A stretch of DNA of 64,000 nucleotides, from NCBI GenBank assembly GCA_002369075.1, contig DFEG01000044.1, positions 16,593-80,592 on the forward strand, read 5' to 3'. The notes under the pieces were generated by a model. It was not told the DNA's origin and did no database searches. It saw only the letters and a list, made by a program, of their open reading frames with translations. Shown in pieces: positions 1-7,703 of this stretch. Position numbers and translations under genes: made by a program. This stretch comes from Bacteroidales bacterium UBA3808. GTDB lineage: Bacteria; Bacteroidota; Bacteroidia; Bacteroidales; Paludibacteraceae. Position 1 is the stretch's first letter, and the number at the start of each line of letters is the position of its first letter.

Positions 1-411
1 GTCAATGTGCATGGCGACTACCTTTTCTGGGGCAGTGCCACCGGTACGGTTTATGACCGCCCCAACTGGGTGCTGTCAGCGCGCGTGGACGGCAGGATAG
101 ACAAACACTGGTCGCTCTATTCGGATAACCATTTTGCGGGTTCGCGCCTTGCACGCACCTACGACGGTACGGCTTACACGGACCACACCCTCCGCCCGAC
201 CGTCAACCTCAACCTCGGTCTGCAATACGACATGTGGGTGGGCAAAAAGAATGACAAAATGGTAAATGGCATGGTTCTCCGCCCGGAGCCCAAACCGAAC
301 CTCTCGCTCTTCTTCCAGCTCAACAACTGGCTCCACCGCAAGAACGAAATCTACTACGGCTACCGCTCGCAGGGTATTAACTTCCTCGTCGGTGCCACCT
401 TCAAGTTCTGA
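1..411 (+). CDS. C-terminal end of an outer-membrane beta-barrel protein (5' truncated)
   Basis: The reading frame is open from base 1 to the TGA at 409-411, so the gene enters from outside the window. The visible 136 residues alternate polar and hydrophobic residues in strands, with aromatic girdle residues (for example YDMWVG and the closing TFKF). The protein ends in phenylalanine, as outer-membrane barrels recognised by the BAM complex usually do. The general form suits the barrel end of a TonB-dependent receptor or a related porin-like protein, but no plug or TonB box is visible, so the family is left open. The gene converges on the minus-strand gene at 488-1156, with a strong hairpin between them. 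Confidence 0.7.
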   Translation, partial: VNVHGDYLFWGSATGTVYDRPNWVLSARVDGRIDKHWSLYSDNHFAGSRLARTYDGTAYTDHTLRPTVNLNLGLQYDMWVGKKNDKMVNGMVLRPEPKPNLSLFFQLNNWLHRKNEIYYGYRSQGINFLVGATFKF

Positions 412-426
412 GAAACCGGCTATACA

Positions 427-458
427 ACAAATGACCCGCTTCACGGCGGGTCATTTGT
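427..458. terminator. bidirectional hairpin terminator
   Basis: A perfect 13-bp stem (ACAAATGACCCGC at 427-439 with its complement at 446-458) closes a 6-nt loop. It lies between two convergent genes ending at 411 (+) and 488 (-). Short T-rich stretches follow on either strand. Its place and strength make it the likely terminator for both genes. Confidence 0.8.
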
Positions 459-487
459 TTGTGTATCTCATTCGCATCTCGTTCGCA

Positions 488-1156
488 TTACGGACGTGTT
501 AGTCGGATCTTTTCCCGTTTGTATATACCCCATCCCATCGCGAGGAGCAGCAGTGGCAGTACTGCATCGCCTACCGGGCATAGCGGGTGTTCCACCAGCC
601 TATCATCCTCCTCCAGATCAGTCGGGTTGGGAGGAGGCGGTGGCGCGTTGCGCATGGAAGCCGTCTTCGCCATCCGGGGCGCCTCGGCTGCCTCCGGTGC
701 GGCGACTGACCGCGCAGACGCCATGGCGACAAAAGTGGTCATCGGCATCGTCACGCCCGATGCCGCCGCCTGTACACCACGCCGTTGTGAGCCACGGTGA
801 GAAGAAGAGGAAGCATAAAAAGAGCCGCTACTGCCTACTCCGCTTCCGCTGTTATGTATCTTCGCGTTACTGAGTAACAGGATTGACATGTTTGCGCCGG
901 TCGGCAGAGAGACGGTACTCTCTACGCGTACACCGTTGCGCGGCACGGACTGATGAGCCGCCCTCGTTGTCCGCATCCGCGTGCCGGAACGGAGAGGCAG
1001 ATGGGGTGCCGCAACAGGAGACGAATGTCTTACTACCACCCCGGGATTAATCTCCACGAACGGCTTGCCATACACAAGATAGACCAGTCCCATCAGCGAC
1101 ACACCGCAGACCAGCACGATGAGCGCAATCACCACTTGAGTCCGAAACTGCTTCAT
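488..1156 (-). CDS. small exported protein with PVGDA transmembrane C-terminal tail
   Basis: The product has 222 aa. An N-terminal hydrophobic segment (about residues 8-29) looks like a signal sequence or anchor. The middle is low-complexity and rich in Ser, Gly, Ala and Arg. A poly-proline stretch (PPPPPNP) precedes the end, which reads PVGDAVLPLLLLAMG followed by a basic tail. This motif/helix/basic-tail arrangement is shared with the proteins at 8954-9346 and 20818-21231 and resembles a C-terminal sorting or anchoring signal. The ATG overlaps the TGA of the giant gene upstream (ATGA at 1153-1156), which suggests translational coupling. The middle is much diverged from the other two copies (only SGSG-type patches remain). 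The function is unknown. Confidence 0.7.
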   Translation of the reverse strand: MKQFRTQVVIALIVLVCGVSLMGLVYLVYGKPFVEINPGVVVRHSSPVAAPHLPLRSGTRMRTTRAAHQSVPRNGVRVESTVSLPTGANMSILLLSNAKIHNSGSGVGSSGSFYASSSSHRGSQRRGVQAAASGVTMPMTTFVAMASARSVAAPEAAEAPRMAKTASMRNAPPPPPNPTDLEEDDRLVEHPLCPVGDAVLPLLLLAMGWGIYKREKIRLTRP

Positions 1157-4100
1157 CTCGACGCCTCCTTTCTATACAGAACCGGTGCTCCAAGCGCATC
1201 GTAAACTACACCCCGGTGGAGGATATGTAATCTTCCGTCCCGAATGAATTTCTGCGCCTTCGTACTTCGTACATCGTCCCTTTGTACATTGTTCAGGTCT
1301 GTCGCTATCTGCGGCGGAGTGGCAGTGATCACGAACCTGTTTACCGGAGTACTGTTGCTCGCCGTGAAGGAATAGGTATTGCCCGTCCGGATCTCGGTAG
1401 CCGCACCCGTTATCCGGTCGTACAGATAGAACGTCTCTCCGTCGTACTGGAACGAGAAAGTATAGTCGCCGTCGCTTCCCGCGCGGAACGACAGGTACCG
1501 CTCGTCAAAACTCTCCACCGCTGCCACCGCCATCTCGCCGGCATCCTTGATCACTGCCAGCCGCGGCGCGTCCGCATCACCGTCTATCTTACGTCCGTCC
1601 CAACCGTCTGCGTACGCTTCGGAGAAATGGTCACCCGAGAGCAGGTAAACACGGTCGCCGTAGGTATCGCCGGAGATGTTCAGTACCATCAGCCCCGGAC
1701 CGTTGCCGGCAGCGGTCTTGCGTGGCGCACGCATGGGCTGGGTTGAGGTCTGGAAATACGTAGCATCATACACCACGCGGTTGTAAACCAGTTTCAGTTT
1801 GGCGCCTGCGCCGGTGGTCTTGACGAAGAACCCCTGCATCGCCGGGATGACGGAGTCCGCGCCTAAATACGGAGCGGAGTGAATCGGTATAACGGCGTAT
1901 TGCCCCGGGTTGGGCGCCGTGCCGCTCTCGTCCGTGTTGATGATGGCTGCCTTGTTCGTATTCCACTGCGCATACGTGCCGCTATGGTAGATATAGATAG
2001 CTTGCTCGGCGTTCGTAAAATCAGCGTCCTGGAACTCCTGTACCTTGATGGGGGCCGTCCAACTGTTAGCGGCAAAGGCGTACCCCTCATCGTCGCGTTT
2101 GTCAAGGTCGAGTGTCTTGGTTACCGGCAGGTTGAGTTTGCCTTCCAGAGTGTATTTCTTCTGTGCCGTCTGGGTGATGGCGTAGCCTTCGAACGGTTGC
2201 AGCACCTCTTCGTTCCTTACCCACTGCCATAACTCGCCCAGTGTTCCTTTCGACTCCCATCGGCACATCCAAGCCCCGTGGAACATGGAAATCGCCGTCT
2301 TGCCGGCTCTCGTCGGGATGCCTATATACTGCCATGACGGATTATCCGGAGCGCCTTCTCCGCGGCTGTAGTACTCCACCCTCGCACTCACCTCCGACTC
2401 TTTGTTGCCATACACGAATGCCCCGTTGTGGTCCGCATCCGCCTCTATCAGCAGGTCGCCCGGCTTGATGGTGGTTGGCGAGGCGTAGCGCGTGTCGTTC
2501 ACCTTGGTTACTATGCCTGCTACCGTCAGTCCGCCGGTGGGCTTGATGATCAGTTTGCCGTCCGGGTTGCCCGAGCGGCCCTGATTGATTTTCACGCTGC
2601 CTGCATGTGCGTTGACCGTATCTACATAGCATACGGCTGCGATACGCGTGGGGTGATAAGGCGTCGGGACAATATTGTATCCCGGACCCCAGTTCTTAGG
2701 ATTGCTCCACAGGTGATCACCACTGCCGGCTACCGCTCCGTTTTTACCGTTATCAAACACCAGCGAGCAGTCGGCTATCTTCGTCTCATCCGTCATCAGC
2801 AGGTAGTCGATCATCTGATGCATCACTATTCGCCCTGCCGGAGAGAGATTGTCCATCTCATAGAAGTTGATACCGTATATCAGCAATCGCGCGGAGAAAA
2901 CCACCTGCCGCTCGCAGCATACTACTAAATCGCGGTTATTATCACGATCGGGGATGGTAGCCAGGAAGATGAAATCCGGAGCCTCGTTGATTGTGAAGCC
3001 CTGTAGTCCTTTCGCTTTCTCCTCGGAACTGAATGAGCTGAGTACTGTCACTGTCGTATCCGTCGGATTGACCACTTGCGTTTCCGTCGGATCGCTCGGC
3101 AGATATTTTGCGTCCTTGAAGATGGCGTGACCCGCACATAGGATCTTCATTTTATCCGCCTTCGGACTCGGGTCTTTGGGGTTAGAGCCTATATGCCAGT
3201 TCGACTGGTTCGCCACGTACGCCTCAAAACTGAGGATCGGTTTCTTGTCTATCAGCGTACCCAACTTATTGGTATAGCCCTTGCCGGTATTCAGGAAGTC
3301 AGTAACTACTAACAGGTCGTACTGCTTATAGTAAGCGGCTATATCCGCCTCGTCCTTGGTGGCATAGCCGTTGACGCAGGTCACGTCATAGAAACCTTTT
3401 AGGTAGGCTAACAAATCCTTACATGCCGTTGAATCGCTCGTATTATATGCCGAGAAATTACCGCCGGCGGCTAGACTGGCTTTTTCAGTACCCGTCAGGA
3501 TAAACGCCACCTTGGGCTTCTGGTTCTCCGGATAAATACGGATAGTGATGGTTATGTCAAACGAAGCAGAGGGGGTACAGTTGTTCTTCATCGTCAGCGT
3601 CACATCTACCGTTTGGGTCGTTGCGTTGCCCACATCCGGTGTTCCCATCAAGTGGATCTGCTCATCGAAATACTCGAAGTGACATCCGTTGACAGGAACC
3701 GCAGGAGATTCGGATTGCAGGACATACGATACACCCGTGGTATCGAAATCACATATCAGCCGCGCTACGCCCATATCTACCGCTTTCTTATCCCATATGG
3801 TCACTACCGGAGCCATCTTAGCCAGCGTCGGCACCAAATCGCAGGGAGCCAGCCAATGGGCGTACAGCGTTACGGCGGAAGCAGTCTGGTCCCATGCCTG
3901 CGTGCCTACACCTAACCCCGTATAGTATTGTGTCCCGCTCCCATTGGGCTCGGAGAAATAACCGTTGAACACATGCCCTGCCCGCTGCGGAAGAGAGGTT
4001 ATCTCTGGCATCGCCTCCCCGGTAGTAGCTACCACGGAGGAAGTATAACTGTTGTACGCACCGGTGGCATCCAGCGTAATGGTGGTATGGGAAATCTCTA

Positions 4101-6099
4101 TCCACTGGGCATATAGCGTCACATCTGCAGTGGTCGAATAGAGTCCTTCATTACTGATCGGCGTGCCTGTGCCGCCGGCATCCTCCGTCCAGCCGAGGAA
4201 CCGGTATCCGGTACGGGTAAACGCGTTCTCCGGCAACTGGATCTCGTCCCCTTCGCTTACCAGCATGGCAGGCATGGTACCGATACCGCTGTTGGCGTCA
4301 AACGAGATCTTGACGGCAGGCACCTCCACGATGACCACCACCCGGCTCTCTTTATCGTTGCTCCTGATGGAGAATGTGCCGGTATAGGTACTCCCGTCGT
4401 ACTCGTATTTATGCCACTTGTCCTTCTTGTTGGATTCAAAAGCGTGGTTCGTCGTCGTACCATTGACCGTCAGGTCTATGCTATACGCATCGTTGCTACT
4501 GGGGAATACATAGAATGTGATCTTATAGGCGGTCATGCTGCCTAAATCAAAGCTCAGTGTAGCGTCTTTTTCTGCCTTGAGGGCTTTGATGGCGCGATTG
4601 CCGGTTTGACTCGTTCCCCATTTGGAGGGATCGTCCAGTTGGGTCAGGTCCTTGGTGTTGAAATATACTCCGGCTGCTCCGGCAGAGTAGCCTATATCAC
4701 TCGTAGCCAGCAGGTTGCCATCCTCCGTCTTGTACCGCCATGCGCCTGGCTTACCGTCTTCCCCCTGTTTCCACACGCCGTTTTTCACGGAGCACGAACC
4801 TAAGATATATTGGAACATCGCCGGTTTGACCCGCCACTGGGCTGTCAGGGTGATGTCACTGCCGATGTTCTCAATCGTTGCGCCGGCAGCAATGGCGTCT
4901 CCGGCAGCAATCACACTGCCGCCAACCGTTACATCCGCATCGGCTGTCCAGTGGTCGAACAGATAACCGTCTTTCGTAAATCCGTTCGCAGGAATAGCCC
5001 TGTTCTCGCCGGTGCAGAGACCGTTGACCGGGCTCATGGTGCCTGTGCCTCCGCCGGCGTCAAAAGAAATCGTATGGGTTGTGAACGGGGCGAAAGCCGA
5101 CGGGTGGCTCCCCTCGTCTATGTACTGACCGAGTGCCAGCACCAGGTCCTGTGTCTGGTTGCTGCCATCGTCGCGGAATTTCACGCGGTCGAAATAGGCG
5201 GCGCAGTAGTAATAGTCCTGACCGCAGATAGTTGTCTGGGTGGTGATTGTCGGCGCTCCGTTCCAATCGGACATCCTGTTAGCCGTGCCGTCCTGCCAGT
5301 TGTAAATCCTCGCACTGCTCCAGCCGGTGCCCTTGATGAAATACACGTAGTTCGGGTCGGGGTGCGTCGTTACCGGATAAGTCACCGACACTGCCTTCGT
5401 GGTGGTGTTCAGCGTAAACGTATAGTCGCCGGCGGGACCGGTATAAAGCGTGCAGTTGTCATCGGCGGTGGAGAATACCCATCCGCTGATATTCGATACA
5501 ATGGCGCCGGTATTGCCGTAGTGCTCGCTGCCCTTTCTGAACTTGAACTGGTACCGCTTGTTCGCCTCCAGACTCAGCGTTACGGAGGCTGTGCCTCCCG
5601 TCTCGGTCATCTCGCCGTCGTCTTCGCTCCATCTGCCGAACTCCTCGTATAGCGTCCATATGGGGTTGACCGTCACATCTATCTGCGTGATGGTCACACC
5701 GCCTCCGTTGTTCTTGCAGCTCACAGAACTCACCGCAGGATCAATGACACAGGTAAATATTTTGCCGTCTCGGGTACAGGAACTGCAACTGGTGATATTA
5801 CTTGCCTGATAACGATTGCTTGTACCGGTCGTTGTGATGACAACTTGGGAGATGGTCGCTTTCTCTGCCGTCAGCGTAAAGGTCTTACCGGCGTTTCCGG
5901 CGTATAACCCGCCGCTATAGCTCATGTCGGATGAAGACAGGGTGACGCTCCCTACCGTCTTGTCACCGCCAGTCACATTGAGATTTGTTCCCGTAAAAGT
6001 AATCACTTCGCCCTGTGCCCCCACACTACCGAGCAACAGGAGAACTGCGAGGAGTATCGCAGAGAAAAATTTATTAGATTGAGGTTCCGTCCGTTCCAT
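1153..6099 (-). CDS. giant secreted InlB-repeat protein, cassette 1 (1648 aa)
   Basis: The chosen start is ATG 6097-6099. A longer frame would use a TTG at 6118-6120. An N-terminal signal peptide covers about residues 1-31 (hydrophobic LLAVLLLLGS core). Three Listeria-Bacteroides/InlB B-type repeats follow at about 340-420, 595-665 and 670-750, each ending in a form of TLYAQW, with beta-sandwich segments between. Residues about 860-1090 form the conserved flavodoxin/ThuA-like domain shared with the other giants (YDLLVVTDF, FEAYV, NPK, LQGF, CERQ, DYLL, DCS). A beta-rich region with NPKNW and WQYIGIP follows. The last 37 residues (RDGRLHILHRGVVYD...) resemble the tails of giants 2 and 3 and are probably a T9SS-type sorting tail, extended by a few residues. 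The protein is probably surface-exposed or secreted, and its ligand is unknown. It has its own consensus promoter at 6164-6195. Confidence 0.85.
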   Translation of the reverse strand: MERTEPQSNKFFSAILLAVLLLLGSVGAQGEVITFTGTNLNVTGGDKTVGSVTLSSSDMSYSGGLYAGNAGKTFTLTAEKATISQVVITTTGTSNRYQASNITSCSSCTRDGKIFTCVIDPAVSSVSCKNNGGGVTITQIDVTVNPIWTLYEEFGRWSEDDGEMTETGGTASVTLSLEANKRYQFKFRKGSEHYGNTGAIVSNISGWVFSTADDNCTLYTGPAGDYTFTLNTTTKAVSVTYPVTTHPDPNYVYFIKGTGWSSARIYNWQDGTANRMSDWNGAPTITTQTTICGQDYYYCAAYFDRVKFRDDGSNQTQDLVLALGQYIDEGSHPSAFAPFTTHTISFDAGGGTGTMSPVNGLCTGENRAIPANGFTKDGYLFDHWTADADVTVGGSVIAAGDAIAAGATIENIGSDITLTAQWRVKPAMFQYILGSCSVKNGVWKQGEDGKPGAWRYKTEDGNLLATSDIGYSAGAAGVYFNTKDLTQLDDPSKWGTSQTGNRAIKALKAEKDATLSFDLGSMTAYKITFYVFPSSNDAYSIDLTVNGTTTNHAFESNKKDKWHKYEYDGSTYTGTFSIRSNDKESRVVVIVEVPAVKISFDANSGIGTMPAMLVSEGDEIQLPENAFTRTGYRFLGWTEDAGGTGTPISNEGLYSTTADVTLYAQWIEISHTTITLDATGAYNSYTSSVVATTGEAMPEITSLPQRAGHVFNGYFSEPNGSGTQYYTGLGVGTQAWDQTASAVTLYAHWLAPCDLVPTLAKMAPVVTIWDKKAVDMGVARLICDFDTTGVSYVLQSESPAVPVNGCHFEYFDEQIHLMGTPDVGNATTQTVDVTLTMKNNCTPSASFDITITIRIYPENQKPKVAFILTGTEKASLAAGGNFSAYNTSDSTACKDLLAYLKGFYDVTCVNGYATKDEADIAAYYKQYDLLVVTDFLNTGKGYTNKLGTLIDKKPILSFEAYVANQSNWHIGSNPKDPSPKADKMKILCAGHAIFKDAKYLPSDPTETQVVNPTDTTVTVLSSFSSEEKAKGLQGFTINEAPDFIFLATIPDRDNNRDLVVCCERQVVFSARLLIYGINFYEMDNLSPAGRIVMHQMIDYLLMTDETKIADCSLVFDNGKNGAVAGSGDHLWSNPKNWGPGYNIVPTPYHPTRIAAVCYVDTVNAHAGSVKINQGRSGNPDGKLIIKPTGGLTVAGIVTKVNDTRYASPTTIKPGDLLIEADADHNGAFVYGNKESEVSARVEYYSRGEGAPDNPSWQYIGIPTRAGKTAISMFHGAWMCRWESKGTLGELWQWVRNEEVLQPFEGYAITQTAQKKYTLEGKLNLPVTKTLDLDKRDDEGYAFAANSWTAPIKVQEFQDADFTNAEQAIYIYHSGTYAQWNTNKAAIINTDESGTAPNPGQYAVIPIHSAPYLGADSVIPAMQGFFVKTTGAGAKLKLVYNRVVYDATYFQTSTQPMRAPRKTAAGNGPGLMVLNISGDTYGDRVYLLSGDHFSEAYADGWDGRKIDGDADAPRLAVIKDAGEMAVAAVESFDERYLSFRAGSDGDYTFSFQYDGETFYLYDRITGAATEIRTGNTYSFTASNSTPVNRFVITATPPQIATDLNNVQRDDVRSTKAQKFIRDGRLHILHRGVVYDALGAPVLYRKEASR

Positions 6100-6163
6100 A
6101 ACGTGCGTATTTTTAAGCAACCGTTTTGCGTTCGTGTGAACTACCGTTTTATGTTCGCGGGGA

Positions 6164-6195
6164 CAAAGTTACTGCTTTTATTTGATTTCTCCAAA
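6164..6195 (-). promoter_or_regulatory. Bacteroidota promoter of giant gene 1
   Basis: Read on the minus strand, TTTG (6195-6192) and TAACTTTG (6171-6164) are separated by exactly 20 nt. This matches the Bacteroidota TTTG/TAnnTTTG sigma-ABfr-type consensus. The ATG lies about 60 nt downstream of the -7 box. Confidence 0.75.
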
Positions 6196-6204
6196 TAAAA
6201 AGCG

Positions 6205-6232
6205 AAAAGTGCGCCGTTTTTCACGCACTTTT
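6205..6232. terminator. hairpin upstream of giant gene 1, possible terminator
   Basis: The arms AAAAGTGCG (6205-6213) and CGCACTTTT (6224-6232) are perfect complements around a 10-nt loop, with T-rich DNA following on the minus strand. It could end transcription from the RAYT gene (stop at 6399). A very similar hairpin at 19942-19967 is followed by the same TTTCCGTCAATTTGT sequence. Confidence 0.45.
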
Positions 6233-6340
6233 CACACTTTCCGTCAATTTGTTCACATTATGAGTACCCTTTTACGGTCTCCAATCGCGACCATCTCGCG
6301 ACCATCACGGACGTCTCTATCCCGTTTTACTCCCCCCTCC

Positions 6341-6412
6341 CTCGTCTTTCCCTTTTGCCGCATCATTGCGACAACCCTCGTCTTTCTCTTTTGTCGCATC
6401 ATTGCGACAACC
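6341..6412. repeat. REP palindromes, tandem pair (36-bp period)
   Basis: There are two 36-bp units, each a C/T-rich flank (CTCGTCTTTCYCTT) plus an imperfect palindrome. The palindromes are TTGCCGCATCATTGCGACAA (6355-6374) and TTGTCGCATCATTGCGACAA (6391-6410). The stem is 8 bp with a 4-nt loop. The second unit overlaps the 3' end of the RAYT gene and provides its TGA stop. Confidence 0.85.
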
Positions 6413-7490
6413 TCTCTGCTATCTCGTTCATCGCCATAAACCGCCACCGCTTCGTTTCGTGAGGGACATCTCCTATTTTCGCGGTTACTTGCTCTATTAT
6501 TTCCGGCATTTCAAAAACCTCCTCATCTGCCTCTACTAATAATAATTTGCCTGCCGCACACGCTTCGAAATACACGCCGTTTGGCTTATAATATGGATAA
6601 TGAGGATTATCTTCCTTAGGAAATCCCTCTGCTAAAAGAATGACTATCGGGTACCCGCCTTCTCTTATTGCCCGGCATATTCGTTTTTCGCCTTCGGAGA
6701 TTGCCGCACTCACATATACCGTTCCCATAGCCGCATCTTCCAAACAAGCCGTTAGACGGCGCTCTATCTCCTCTTGCGTCATGCTCCGCGAACAGCGTAG
6801 TACTTCTTTTTGCGGGTAGTCGAATAGAAACCGGTTGCCCATCGCCCGTGCTTTTATTCCCTTATATTCTATCTCCTCTTGTATGCGGAATAACTCCGGG
6901 TTGGCGCGTTTCATCGCCAACCTCCGGGGATTGTCTTTTATGTAATTGATAGTACGCTGTATTTGGTCGTATGAATGGACGACCCGCTCGTGGTAGTGAG
7001 CTATATCCGGCTCCCATATGGTCTCCGTTCGCGCAAATATACGCGAAAAACGAAAAACATCTTTCCCTTTTGCCGCATCCTTGCGACAACCATACTCTCG
7101 CTTATATAGAGCCGTACAAGCGCTCTTGAATCCGCGTATTACCGCCCCTATTTTCTGCGGTAGCGGCTCTACTGCCTGCAGTAGGAGGTGTATATGGTCC
7201 GGCATCACCTGCGAAGCTATGATCTTCAACCGATAGCCCTTCGGAGCATAGTAATCGGGTATATCGCGCATTAGTCTCAACACCTGTTCGCCGTATTCTG
7301 TAAGTTCTATGTGCGCCTCTTCCGGCTTCTCTCCGGCCAAATGCCCTAACAACGGATAATGCTCTGCAACCACAAGAATTATATGATATATACCCCTTCC
7401 TTTATAGTCCCAATGCTTCTCCTTATGATGCCGTTTAAGGTCAAGAGGTCTTCTCCAACCGTTTGGTGTTCTTGTGGGCTTGTTATCCAT
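6399..7490 (-). CDS. REP-associated tyrosine transposase (RAYT, Y1/HUH family) with C-terminal Rossmann-like extension
   Basis: The product has 363 aa, against about 150-230 in usual RAYTs. The N-terminal half is a Y1/IS200-like HUH nuclease: VMPDHIHLLL carries the HUH pair (His99, His101), and a later IWEPDIAHYHERVV...YIKDNP block holds the likely nucleophile tyrosine (Tyr166 is the best guess) and the family's NP motif. Residues about 220-335 (VYVSAAISEGEK, PIVILLAEGF, FEACAAGKLLLVE) resemble a DprA/SLOG-type Rossmann fold, which is an inference. Residues 135-144 (CRKDAAKGKD) are encoded by a REP copy at 7070-7089 lying in frame inside the gene. The stop codon lies in another REP. The family nicks and moves REP palindromes, and such copies surround this gene. 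The promoter is at 7515-7547, with a leader of about 17 nt. Confidence 0.85.
   Translation of the reverse strand: MDNKPTRTPNGWRRPLDLKRHHKEKHWDYKGRGIYHIILVVAEHYPLLGHLAGEKPEEAHIELTEYGEQVLRLMRDIPDYYAPKGYRLKIIASQVMPDHIHLLLQAVEPLPQKIGAVIRGFKSACTALYKREYGCRKDAAKGKDVFRFSRIFARTETIWEPDIAHYHERVVHSYDQIQRTINYIKDNPRRLAMKRANPELFRIQEEIEYKGIKARAMGNRFLFDYPQKEVLRCSRSMTQEEIERRLTACLEDAAMGTVYVSAAISEGEKRICRAIREGGYPIVILLAEGFPKEDNPHYPYYKPNGVYFEACAAGKLLLVEADEEVFEMPEIIEQVTAKIGDVPHETKRWRFMAMNEIAERLSQ
7070..7089. repeat. REP palindrome inside the RAYT coding sequence
   Basis: TTGCCGCATCCTTGCGACAA, preceded by CTTTCCCTT as in the array copies, lies within the RAYT gene. It keeps the frame open and adds about ten residues between the HUH block and the tyrosine block. 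Confidence 0.85.
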
Positions 7491-7505
7491 ATAAACATAT
7501 AAAAT

Positions 7506-7607
7506 AAATTTGCTGCAAAATTACAACAAAAAATCGACATACACAAATGATATGCCGGTTTTTTGCCTCCCTTATGCATTTTGTCGCATCCTTGCGACAA
7601 CCTCCCT
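7506..7607. repeat. 102-bp direct repeat, copy 1 (promoter plus REP)
   Basis: This segment is almost identical to 8854-8955. I see one difference, CATCCTTGCG against CATCCCTGCG. It holds a complete promoter and one REP palindrome and lies directly upstream of the RAYT start. Confidence 0.9.
7515..7547 (-). promoter_or_regulatory. Bacteroidota promoter of the RAYT gene
   Basis: On the minus strand, TTTG (7547-7544), a 20-nt spacer, then TAATTTTGC (7523-7515). The RAYT ATG at 7490 is about 25 nt from the -7 box. It lies within the 102-bp duplicated segment. Confidence 0.75.
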
Positions 7608-7703
7608 CGTCTTTCTCTTTTGTCGCATCCTTGCGACAACCTCCCGTCTTTCCCTTTTGCCGCATCCTTGCGACAACCCTCGTCTTTCCCTTTTGCCGCA
7701 TCA
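7581..7703. repeat. REP array between RAYT and the DUF1016 gene
   Basis: Three full palindromes lie at 7581-7600, 7620-7639 and 7657-7676. A fourth, broken copy (TTGCCGCATCATTA, from 7693) runs into the stop codon of the DUF1016 gene at 7704. The repeat periods are 39 and 37 bp. All copies face the same way, with CGTCTTTCYCTTT-type sequence between them. Confidence 0.85.

Noticed and set aside
4810..5652. Plus-strand frame of 280 codons inside giant gene 1
   Set aside because: It is antisense to the InlB-repeat protein. The sense frame has signal peptide, repeats and tail. The antisense product has no recognisable feature.
6341..7703. Evenly spaced repeats with a 36-39 bp period that resemble a CRISPR array
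   Set aside because: The sequence between palindromes is itself repeated, not unique spacer. No cas gene is near, and a RAYT gene lies alongside, so these are REP units.
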